9,061 nt of DNA, from positions 1 to 9,061 of the forward strand of contig JANNPZ010000015.1 of NCBI GenBank assembly GCA_031400505.1. Direction: 5' to 3'. Numbering within the stretch: position 1 is the stretch's first letter; every line of letters starts with the position of its first letter. The notes under the pieces were generated by a model. That model was not told where the DNA came from. It made no database searches and saw only the letters and a program-made list of their open reading frames with translations. Source of the stretch: JAIYDJ01 sp031400505 (GTDB lineage Bacteria > Pseudomonadota > Alphaproteobacteria > Rhodobacterales > Rhodobacteraceae). Made by a program: the position numbers and the translations under genes. Shown here piece after piece: positions 1 through 5,589 of the stretch.

Positions 1-126
1 CACTTGTCCGATGGTTGTCACCACACCACAAGGACCCATCCGGCTCCCAAGGAACCGGTTCAGGCCCAGAACAACGTCTTCATGCACGAATGTCAGGGTG
101 AATTTATGACCATTTCTCCCTGTCAT
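1..126 (-). CDS. Partial unidentified protein (N-terminus only, runs off left edge)
   Basis: The minus strand is open from an ATG at 126 to the window edge, giving 42 codons without a stop; the protein begins MTGRNGHKFTLTFVHEDVVL. The ATG lies 3 nt after the TAA of the phosphodiesterase gene (130-132), the spacing expected of a translationally coupled next gene in the same operon. The Shine-Dalgarno signal is weak. An alternative start is the ATG at 39, which has GGGAG only 4 nt upstream. I do not recognise the family from this fragment. Forty-two open codons in GC-rich DNA are not strong proof of coding, so position behind the phosphodiesterase is the main support. Confidence 0.35.
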   Translation of the reverse strand, partial: MTGRNGHKFTLTFVHEDVVLGLNRFLGSRMGPCGVVTTIGQV

Positions 127-129
127 GAC

Positions 130-1716
130 TTAATCCATGTATCCCAGCTTCTGCATCTGCCGGAGCAGGATCTGGCGATCCTCTTCGGAGACTTCCTCGT
201 GGTCCTGCCCTGCGGCGCTGACCGTCTGCGTGGCACCACCCCGCCCGGTGGTCACGACATCCGGTTCCAGGGCCTCGACCGGCACCCGGCCTTCAAGATC
301 GCGCGGCACCGGCAGTCCCAGCAGCGTCAGCATCAGCGGCGTCATGTCCAGCAGGCTGAGCGGGTCGATCTGTTCGTCACGGCGAAACGCCGGGCCATAG
401 CCGATGAATATCCCCTCGGGCCGGTGCGTCCCGTCGGCCAGCGCGCGCGATTTGACAATCGTATCGGACGCCAGAATCGACACGAACCCGCCGTCGCGCA
501 GTGTCAGCGTGATGTCGGGGCAGGGCTCGGCAAAGCTTTGGCCGCGCATCTTGTTCATCTCGGCCCTGACAATGACCGGCGTGCCGGTGGCCGGATCGCG
601 CCAGTCCAGAAGTTCGGCACGCAGTTTCAACGCAAAGTCGAGATAGTTTTCTGGCTGCACGCCGATGCCGTTGCCGGGATCGGGCTTGATGTAGATCGCG
701 TTCGATGACGGCGTCGGGCAGAAGGCGACCGTGCGGCGCCAGTCCACCATGCCCAGATGGTCGCGGATCTTGTCGGGGGTAAGCTGGCCCTTTTCGTCGG
801 CCGCAAGCGACTTGCCCCAGATCAGATAGCCTTTTTCGGCCAGCCACTGGTTGACATAGAAAATCTCGGTCGTCGGACCAAAGCCGTGGTCCGAGGTGAT
901 GATGACATTTGTTTCGGGTCCGGCCAGTTCGACCATGCGGCGGACATTGTCATCCATCCGCGCATAGAAATTCGTAGCGAGTGCCCGCACCTTGTCGGTC
1001 TCGGGGCCCGGCGGGCCTGCGTATCCGTCAGGATCAAGATAGCGCCAGAACAGGTGCTGGATCTTGTCCGGCCCGTCCAGCACCAGCGCCGTCAGTTCGG
1101 TCCGGTCCTCGGCCATCAGGCGACAGGTCACTTCGGTCCAGGCCGCGTCGCGCACGTTCTGAAGCTCGATCCATTCTTCGTGCTCGTCCGCAGCAAGCCC
1201 CTGCACGACTTTCTTTTCCTCGCCGATATCCATCCCCAGATCGCGGTAGTCGAAGTTCTCCGCAGCCTTGAGTCTGGGGAACAATTCGGGCGGATGGATG
1301 CCGTGGCGCAGGTGTTTCCAAGGCACGAAACCCGACACGACATAGCCCTCGATCGCGGGGGCGGGGGCGTAGCCGTAGAAGTTCAGCGCAGTGGCGCGCA
1401 GGCCCGCGCGGCCGACCATCGAAAAGATGCTTTCGGCGCGGTTGTCGCGGCGGTCGTTGACCTTGAGATAGACGCCGCCGTCATCCAGATAGGAGGGCCG
1501 CAGAAAATCATAGATGCCGTGCACTTCGGGGCTGCGCCCGGTGGTCATCGACGTCCAGGCGGGCGGTGTCAGCGGATTGCGGGTCGACATCAGCGTGGCG
1601 ATCGTGCCTTGCCGGATCAGTCCGGTCAGGAATGGCAGCACGCCTTGCTGCGACAGCGGTCGCAAAAGCGAAAACGTCGCGCCGTCAAGGCCGATCATCA
1701 ATACCCGCTTCGTCAC
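130..1716 (-). CDS. Alkaline phosphatase superfamily protein (type I phosphodiesterase/nucleotide pyrophosphatase-like)
   Basis: A 528-residue metal-dependent hydrolase of the phosphodiesterase/nucleotide pyrophosphatase branch of the AP superfamily; the substrate cannot be told from sequence. Residues numbered from the chosen start show the two-metal site: D11 in MIGLDGATF, the probable nucleophile T50 in NPLTPPAWTSMTTG, the TG-P-HGIYDF segment at 59-71, D217 and H221 in DGPDKIQHLFWR, D276-H277 in TSDHGFG, and H431 in THRPEG. A segment at 453-476 (SLLDMTPLMLTLLGLPVP, then LEG) and the terminal LGYMD are typical of this group. No signal peptide or membrane segment is visible, so it is probably cytoplasmic. 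I chose GTG at 1716 (VTKRVLMIGLDG) because family members start about ten residues before the first metal Asp and GGGGA precedes it; the frame is open to 2298, but that part has no family similarity and would overlap the divergent gene at 2059. A sulfatase-like activity cannot be excluded. Confidence 0.9.
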   Translation of the reverse strand: MTKRVLMIGLDGATFSLLRPLSQQGVLPFLTGLIRQGTIATLMSTRNPLTPPAWTSMTTGRSPEVHGIYDFLRPSYLDDGGVYLKVNDRRDNRAESIFSMVGRAGLRATALNFYGYAPAPAIEGYVVSGFVPWKHLRHGIHPPELFPRLKAAENFDYRDLGMDIGEEKKVVQGLAADEHEEWIELQNVRDAAWTEVTCRLMAEDRTELTALVLDGPDKIQHLFWRYLDPDGYAGPPGPETDKVRALATNFYARMDDNVRRMVELAGPETNVIITSDHGFGPTTEIFYVNQWLAEKGYLIWGKSLAADEKGQLTPDKIRDHLGMVDWRRTVAFCPTPSSNAIYIKPDPGNGIGVQPENYLDFALKLRAELLDWRDPATGTPVIVRAEMNKMRGQSFAEPCPDITLTLRDGGFVSILASDTIVKSRALADGTHRPEGIFIGYGPAFRRDEQIDPLSLLDMTPLMLTLLGLPVPRDLEGRVPVEALEPDVVTTGRGGATQTVSAAGQDHEEVSEEDRQILLRQMQKLGYMD

Positions 1717-2058
1717 ATCAGTCCCCAGGTCAACTGTCTTGTCATCAAATGGTGGCCACCGCAGATCAGGCCGGAAGATCAAAAAATTTGCCGTTGTATG
1801 TGATGGATAGCAGCCGGTCCCTGTCACCGCAACCTGAACACAACGTCGTTTTGGTAAGGAAATCATGCCCCACCTGCGGGAAAGCCCGATTTCGTGGCAG
1901 CGGGGCTGTTTTCCGGGCAGAGGCATGTGCAAGTGCAGCATTGGTGAGGGGCCGGGAGCGGGGTTGCCCCGGGGTCCGCGCCCGGGCCGGGCGCGGGGTT
2001 GCCATGCCGGGCAGGTCGGCTTAGCTGATGGCTTCGGAATCGCGCGGGGACACCGACC
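1717..2058. other. Divergent intergenic region
   Basis: This 342-nt gap separates the minus-strand phosphodiesterase from the plus-strand gene at 2059, so it should hold promoters for both. An AT-rich island with an A6 run (about 1778-1800) is the likeliest promoter area, but I cannot assign -35/-10 boxes with confidence. The right part (about 1940-2015) is extremely GC-rich and contains the hairpin and 11-bp direct repeat listed separately. A short ORF with a good ribosome binding site (1865-2062) also lies here. Confidence 0.6.
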
Positions 2059-2062
2059 ATGA
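1865..2062 (+). CDS. Possible 65-aa leader ORF overlapping the start of the next gene (doubtful)
   Basis: The ATG at 1865 is preceded by AAGGA (1856-1860) with 4 nt spacing, one of the better ribosome binding sites in the window. The ORF ends at TGA 2060-2062, which overlaps the ATG of the following gene in the arrangement ATGA, typical of translational coupling. Against it, the predicted protein is rich in Gly, Arg and Pro in its second half, reading like translated GC-rich intergenic DNA, and it crosses the strong hairpin at 1976-1996. It may be a regulatory upstream ORF rather than a functional protein. A 6-bp inverted repeat (GAAATC 1859-1864, GATTTC 1888-1893) overlaps its start site. 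Confidence 0.25.
   Translation: MPHLRESPISWQRGCFPGRGMCKCSIGEGPGAGLPRGPRPGRARGCHAGQVGLADGFGIARGHRP
1958..2003. repeat. GC-rich hairpin flanked by an 11-bp direct repeat
   Basis: CCGCGCCCG (1976-1984) and CGGGCGCGG (1988-1996) form a perfect 9-bp stem with a GGC loop. The direct repeat GCGGGGTTGCC occurs at 1958-1968 and 1993-2003, on either side of and partly overlapping the stem. There is no T-tract, so a classic intrinsic terminator is not supported on either strand. It lies 55 nt upstream of the gene at 2059, where in a transcript it would form a stable 5'-UTR structure. Confidence 0.6.
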
Positions 2063-2427
2063 CAGAGGGCGCAACAGAGGCCACCGATCAGGATGCGGCG
2101 ACCGGTGTCCTGTCGCAGGCCATAGGCGATGCGATGCGCGATCAGCGGTTGCGGCAGACCCGCCTGCGCCATGTGCAGGAATTTCTGTCGAGCCCGGCGT
2201 TCCTTGACCTGCGCGATTCGGCGATCATCGTGTCGGATGATGCGCGCGCCTTGGCCGACCACCGCCACGCCCTGACCTATCAGATCGAAGTGCTGCAATC
2301 AGTGCTTGCACTTCTGACCGAAGAACGCGCGCTTCTGGACCGCGTGACGGGACAGGACGGGCCAGAATCAGGGTCAGATCCCGAATCAGAGGCAGAATCA
2401 AAGCCGCAGCCCGATAGCTGGGCGTGA
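2059..2427 (+). CDS. Small hypothetical protein, helical with acidic C-terminal tail
   Basis: A 122-residue protein of unrecognised family. The ATG at 2059 is preceded by GGGGA (2046-2050). Residues about 15-95 look alpha-helical, with Arg/Gln-rich helices (RDQRLRQTRLRHVQEF) followed by a Leu-rich stretch (IEVLQSVLALLTEERALLDR) that could form a coiled coil or helical hairpin. The last 25 residues are low-complexity Ser/Glu/Pro/Asp (ESGSDPESEAES), encoded by short imperfect repeats of gaatcag. There is no signal peptide or membrane segment. It is transcribed divergently from the phosphodiesterase and converges on the sulfotransferase-like gene. A regulatory or scaffolding role is possible, but nothing in the sequence shows one. 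Confidence 0.6.
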   Translation: MTEGATEATDQDAATGVLSQAIGDAMRDQRLRQTRLRHVQEFLSSPAFLDLRDSAIIVSDDARALADHRHALTYQIEVLQSVLALLTEERALLDRVTGQDGPESGSDPESEAESKPQPDSWA

Positions 2428-2488
2428 CGGCCCGGGGTCCAAAGCGGGCGGGACAGGTGACGGCGGCAACGTCAGCCTGACCGGGCCG
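2428..2488. terminator. Inverted repeat in convergent junction, possible bidirectional terminator
   Basis: CGGCCCGG (2428-2435), directly after the stop of the plus-strand gene, is the exact reverse complement of CCGGGCCG (2481-2488), just before the stop of the minus-strand gene. A smaller inverted repeat (tgacg 2458-2462, cgtca 2470-2474) lies inside. Position between convergent stops suggests a shared terminator, but the main loop is 45 nt and no T-run follows, so this is weak. Confidence 0.3.
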
Positions 2489-2493
2489 CCCCC

Positions 2494-3423
2494 TCAGGCA
2501 TACCCAAGCGCCCGTGCCGACGCGATCACCTCGGGGCGGAACCCCGATGATCCGGGATGCCACGGCACCGGGCCGGTCAGTGCGGTGACCCGCATCGGAT
2601 GCAGGCGGGTCGCGATGGCCTGACGCAGGGTGTCGACATCCGTGATGTCGCCACCCAGATGTGCGCCGAACGGCCCCGGCCCGGCAAAGGGCGAATCCTC
2701 GGGCCGGGCCATTCTTGCGACAGCGACGGCATCATCAGGAAGTCCGAGCGCCCGGGCCAGCCTGCCCAGCACGTGGTCGGGCCGGGCCAGAAGATCCTCA
2801 AGACGCAGGCTTTGCATCCGCTCTGCGGGCACCGCGTCGCCGATCGCCGCCATCCCGTCCTCGGCCATCAGCCAGACCTCCTGCGGATCGGGGATCGGGG
2901 ATGCATCATCCGCCCTCACACTGGCTCCCAGAAGCAGCGCGGCGGCCCCCCCCGCCTGCGCCATGAGTGCGGCCCCCTGATGACGGGGATGCATCTGCAG
3001 ATGCACAAAGTGGGCGTCGGGAAAGGTCGCCAGAAGCCGGTCACGGGCACCGGGATCGAACAGAGCCGCCGTCACCGGCATCACCATCCGGCGCGGGGCC
3101 ACAAGCCCCGCCAGTTCGCGTGCCACCGCCCCGGTCGAAAGGTGCATCCGCCGTGCCAGCCAGCGCCGCGCCATCGCGACCGATGCCAGCGTCTGTTCGC
3201 CCCCCAGAAGGAGGGCCAGCGCGCGCAACAGGCCATGCATCTGCCCTGCCCGCAGCCCTGACATCTCGCGCAGGTACTGATCCGTCAGCGCCGCCAGTTC
3301 GAGATTGCAGCCGGGCAGGTCCCAAGCGGCAGGGTTGCGACCCAATGCCGCAGCCACGGTCTGCCCCGGCATGCCGGGTCCGGCGAGCACAAAGATCGGC
3401 GGCAACGAGGTGGAATCGGTCAT
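2494..3423 (-). CDS. Sulfotransferase-fold protein with degenerate PAPS-binding motifs
   Basis: A 309-residue paralog of the sulfotransferase at 4682-5584. With a constant 5-residue offset the two align without gaps from residue 9 to about 150, sharing for example LP..NL (36-41), GEQT.ASV (75-82), AR.W (85-88), HL..HPR (141-147), and near the C-terminus SPFA and a final LGY. The positions that bind PAPS or act in catalysis in the intact copy are changed here: PGRSYTSL becomes GPGMPGQT (15-22), EKSP becomes MPVT (115-118), the Arg of RHPR becomes M144, and the following Ser becomes A152. The frame is intact over its whole length, so it is not an obvious pseudogene; it may be a non-catalytic partner or have a new substrate. 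ATG 3423 was chosen because it aligns with the start of the paralog; its ribosome binding site is weak. It lies 82 nt downstream of the esterase gene, probably in one operon. Confidence 0.82.
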   Translation of the reverse strand: MTDSTSLPPIFVLAGPGMPGQTVAAALGRNPAAWDLPGCNLELAALTDQYLREMSGLRAGQMHGLLRALALLLGGEQTLASVAMARRWLARRMHLSTGAVARELAGLVAPRRMVMPVTAALFDPGARDRLLATFPDAHFVHLQMHPRHQGAALMAQAGGAAALLLGASVRADDASPIPDPQEVWLMAEDGMAAIGDAVPAERMQSLRLEDLLARPDHVLGRLARALGLPDDAVAVARMARPEDSPFAGPGPFGAHLGGDITDVDTLRQAIATRLHPMRVTALTGPVPWHPGSSGFRPEVIASARALGYA

Positions 3424-3505
3424 CTTGTCTCTGCCGGAGGTGTCAATGGGGGCCCGGGTCTGGCCCCGAGTCGGGATCGGGTCGGGCAAGGCTACAGGCC
3501 CAAGA

Positions 3506-4447
3506 CTACAGGCCATGGCGGTCAAAGAAGGTGACGATCTCGTGCGTCGCATCAATATCCTGGCTGATGGTGCCCGCGAACCGGCCGCCGCGCCCGTCCA
3601 TTCCCGGCCAGTTATGGCCTCCGCCCGCGATGGTAAAGAAGTCGAGTTCCGCCCCGCCCCGGCAGCCGCTGATCGTGTCCACGCTGACGGTGGTGCCGTC
3701 AGCGGTGCCGTCGGGCAAGGCGCGCGGGCCCCCGCGGGTCGTGCAGCCATTCGCCTCGGCCCAGAAATCCTGTGTGGCCGCATGGCCCAGCACGGTGCCG
3801 CCCACGCCAATGCCCAAAGCCCGCAGGGATCGGATCTCGCCGCCGTCAAAGGGCATCAGCCGGTCATCGGTGCCGTTGAAAAAGATCATCGGTGCGGGGC
3901 TGTCCGGCGCGCAGACGGGGGCCAGATCAGCGGGCATGTTGGCGGCCAGCACGCCAAAGGCCCGGAATGCGTCCGTTGCATCACAGGCCAGCCGCTGGGT
4001 GAACATGCCGCCATTGGAAATCCCCGCCGCAAAGACACGGGCCTGATCGACGCCGTCGCGCGTCGCCGCATCGGCGATCACCGCGCGGACAAAATCCACG
4101 TCATCGAAATCCGACCGCGTCTCGGCCCGGCCGTCATTCCACTGCTGGCCGGGTGAATTGGGGAATATCGCCACGAACCCGCCCGCATCGGCGGCGGCGC
4201 TGAACCCGCTGGCCGCTTCGGCCCGGAGCCCGTCGCCTTCGCCGCCATGAAACACCAGAACCGCCGGATTGCCGGTACGGCCCTGCAAGGCGGCGGGCAG
4301 ATGGATGTAATAGGACCGCTCGACCCCCTGATGCGTCAGCGTGACCAGGTCAAGGCCGCCGTCCTGCGCCTGCGCGCGGCCGAAGACGAACCCCGTGGCC
4401 AGCATGGCGGTCAGGAGGCAGACCATGTGCCAAACCGTGCGGTGCAT
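3506..4447 (-). CDS. Secreted LpqC / PHB-depolymerase family esterase (alpha/beta hydrolase)
   Basis: A 313-residue secreted alpha/beta hydrolase of the poly(3-hydroxybutyrate) depolymerase/feruloyl-esterase-like family (COG3509 type). It has a Sec signal peptide: basic start, hydrophobic stretch about 5-22, and a probable signal peptidase I cut after AQA (27). The oxyanion-side motif VFHGG is at 65-69, the nucleophile S144 lies in GISNGG, the acid is D194 or D195 in NGTDDRLMPF, and H278 lies in GGGHNWPG. Four cysteines of the mature protein (155, 179 and two in NGC/SGC segments) could form disulfides, fitting export. The substrate is unknown: polyester, feruloyl ester or acetyl ester are all possible. 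ATG 4447 is fixed by AAGGAG 7 nt upstream and by the signal peptide. It is the first gene of a probable minus-strand pair with the sulfotransferase-like gene. Confidence 0.88.
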   Translation of the reverse strand: MHRTVWHMVCLLTAMLATGFVFGRAQAQDGGLDLVTLTHQGVERSYYIHLPAALQGRTGNPAVLVFHGGEGDGLRAEAASGFSAAADAGGFVAIFPNSPGQQWNDGRAETRSDFDDVDFVRAVIADAATRDGVDQARVFAAGISNGGMFTQRLACDATDAFRAFGVLAANMPADLAPVCAPDSPAPMIFFNGTDDRLMPFDGGEIRSLRALGIGVGGTVLGHAATQDFWAEANGCTTRGGPRALPDGTADGTTVSVDTISGCRGGAELDFFTIAGGGHNWPGMDGRGGRFAGTISQDIDATHEIVTFFDRHGL

Positions 4448-4454
4448 CTGGTGG

Positions 4455-4460
4455 CTCCTT
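4455..4460 (-). promoter_or_regulatory. Ribosome binding site of the secreted esterase
   Basis: On the minus strand the sequence reads AAGGAG, 7 nt before ATG 4447. It selects this start over the in-frame ATG 12 codons upstream (4483). Confidence 0.75.
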
Positions 4461-4504
4461 TTCCGGGTGGCCGTCCCCTGCAAAGATCAGGAATGGACCA
4501 CGTG

Positions 4505-4521
4505 CCTGTCATCTAGACAGG
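4505..4521. promoter_or_regulatory. Short dyad, possible operator
   Basis: CCTGTC (4505-4510) and GACAGG (4516-4521) are perfect inverted half-sites around the 5-nt centre ATCTA. They lie 58 nt upstream of the esterase start in the divergent promoter region. The size and spacing suit a dimeric regulator or a small hairpin; no regulator gene is present in the window. Confidence 0.3.
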
Positions 4522-4523
4522 AA

Positions 4524-4577
4524 CACCCCGTCCCGCAAGTTGCCCGTCCTGCAAGTTGCCCGGGGCGGGACGGGGTG
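4524..4577. repeat. Perfect 13-bp inverted repeat enclosing a 16-bp tandem repeat
   Basis: CACCCCGTCCCGC (4524-4536) is the exact reverse complement of GCGGGACGGGGTG (4565-4577), with a 28-nt loop. Overlapping the left arm and filling the loop is a 16-bp tandem repeat: CCCGTCCCGCAAGTTG (4527-4542) and CCCGTCCTGCAAGTTG (4543-4558), one mismatch, followed by a partial third unit CCCG (4559-4562). It lies between the divergent esterase and sulfotransferase starts, so a regulatory site or 5'-UTR structure is more likely than a terminator. Confidence 0.8.
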
Positions 4578-4681
4578 CAATGGCGGGGCGGCAATGTTGC
4601 CATAACGGGATCAGGGCGCTAAGAGTGGTCAGCCGCGTGCCGACACCAGTCATATTTATTGTTAATCAGGATATTGCCTAC

Positions 4682-5584
4682 ATGCAGGAACCGCTTTTCA
4701 TCATCGCACCCGGGCGCTCCTATACCTCGCTGATCGGCGGCATGATCGGCCAGCATCCACAGATCTACGGCCTCCCCGAAGTGAACCTGTCGCATGTCGA
4801 TACGCTGGGCGAAATGCTTGGCACGCTTTCGGGGCCGCTTGAAATTTTCATGGCCGGACTGTTGCGCGTTCTGGCACAACTGCACGAGGGCGAGCAGACC
4901 GAAGCCTCGGTCCAGCGAGCCCGGCAATGGATCATGCAACGCAGTCACTGGACCACAGGGCAGATGTTCGCTCATATTCAAGATCAGGTCGGCCCCCTAG
5001 TTTTGGTCGAAAAAAGCCCCCTCAACACACTCAAGATCGAACATCTGCAACGGCTCTTGAAACTGTTCCCCAAAGCCAGCTTCCTGCACCTGACACGGCA
5101 TCCCCGCACGGCAGGGAAATCCTCGCTCGAACTACGCAAATCGCTGCGCGAGGGTCGTGTCGAAGGACATCCGAGCGGGCGGGTGCGCGAGATCGATCCC
5201 GAGAAGATCTGGCTCAGGTCGCAGACCCATATCATGGAGTTTTCGCGCGATCTGGCCGTGGGCCAATACATGCGCATCAAGGCCGAGGTGCTTTTGCGCG
5301 ATCCACGCACATATCTTGCCCAGATCTGCGAATGGCTGGGCATATCGCAGGACGCTGCCAGCATCGACGCGATGCTGCACCCCGAAACCTCGCCCTTTGC
5401 CTGCATGGGGCCACCCAATGCCCGTCTCGGCAACGACCCCAATTTCCTCAAGAATCCAAAGATCAACTTCGACCGTCTGGCGCGGATTAGCGAACCGCCC
5501 CTTGAAGGCGAAGTGGACTGGCGGCCCGGAGAGAAGTTTTCACAGCCGGTTCTAAAACTGGCGCGGCAATTCGGTTACGGGTAA
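4682..5584 (+). CDS. PAPS-dependent sulfotransferase family protein
   Basis: A 300-residue cytosolic sulfotransferase that should move a sulfuryl group from PAPS to an unknown acceptor. The 5'-phosphosulfate loop is at 10-17 (PGRSYTSL), followed by GQHPQIYGLPEVNL (23-36), a pattern seen in bacterial sulfotransferases of this length. The VEKSP segment (109-113) and the 3'-phosphate site (FLHLTRHPR 134-142, then S147-S148) are intact. The C-terminal part has HPETSPFACMGPPNARLG, shared in part with the paralog at 2494-3423. There is no signal peptide. ATG 4682 was chosen because it places the PAPS loop about ten residues from the start, as in the paralog, and AGGA (4668-4671) lies 10 nt upstream; the open frame extends back to 4556 without family similarity. 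The stop is 5 nt before the beta-propeller gene, so the two are probably cotranscribed and coupled. Confidence 0.88.
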   Translation: MQEPLFIIAPGRSYTSLIGGMIGQHPQIYGLPEVNLSHVDTLGEMLGTLSGPLEIFMAGLLRVLAQLHEGEQTEASVQRARQWIMQRSHWTTGQMFAHIQDQVGPLVLVEKSPLNTLKIEHLQRLLKLFPKASFLHLTRHPRTAGKSSLELRKSLREGRVEGHPSGRVREIDPEKIWLRSQTHIMEFSRDLAVGQYMRIKAEVLLRDPRTYLAQICEWLGISQDAASIDAMLHPETSPFACMGPPNARLGNDPNFLKNPKINFDRLARISEPPLEGEVDWRPGEKFSQPVLKLARQFGYG

Positions 5585-5589
5585 GACAG

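Noticed and set aside
757..1803. Long plus-strand open frame (348 codons) antisense to the phosphodiesterase
   Set aside because: It mirrors a gene with clear catalytic motifs; long antisense frames are common in GC-rich DNA and this one shows no domain.
1717..2298. In-frame N-terminal extension of the phosphodiesterase to an ATG at 2298
   Set aside because: The extra 194 residues are Arg/Pro-rich with no family similarity, overlap the divergent gene at 2059, and the metal-site Asp should lie about ten residues from the start.
2494..3423. Calling the sulfotransferase-like gene a pseudogene
   Set aside because: No frameshift or premature stop is present and its full length matches the intact paralog; only motif residues are changed.
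3492..3514. 9-bp direct repeat CTACAGGCC at 3492-3500 and 3506-3514, the second copy covering the esterase stop
   Set aside because: It is short, not conserved by any visible constraint, and most simply a small local duplication.
2967..4156. Long plus-strand frames antisense to the esterase and sulfotransferase-like genes
   Set aside because: They are Pro/Arg/Ala/Ser-rich shadows crossing two well-supported minus-strand genes and their gap.
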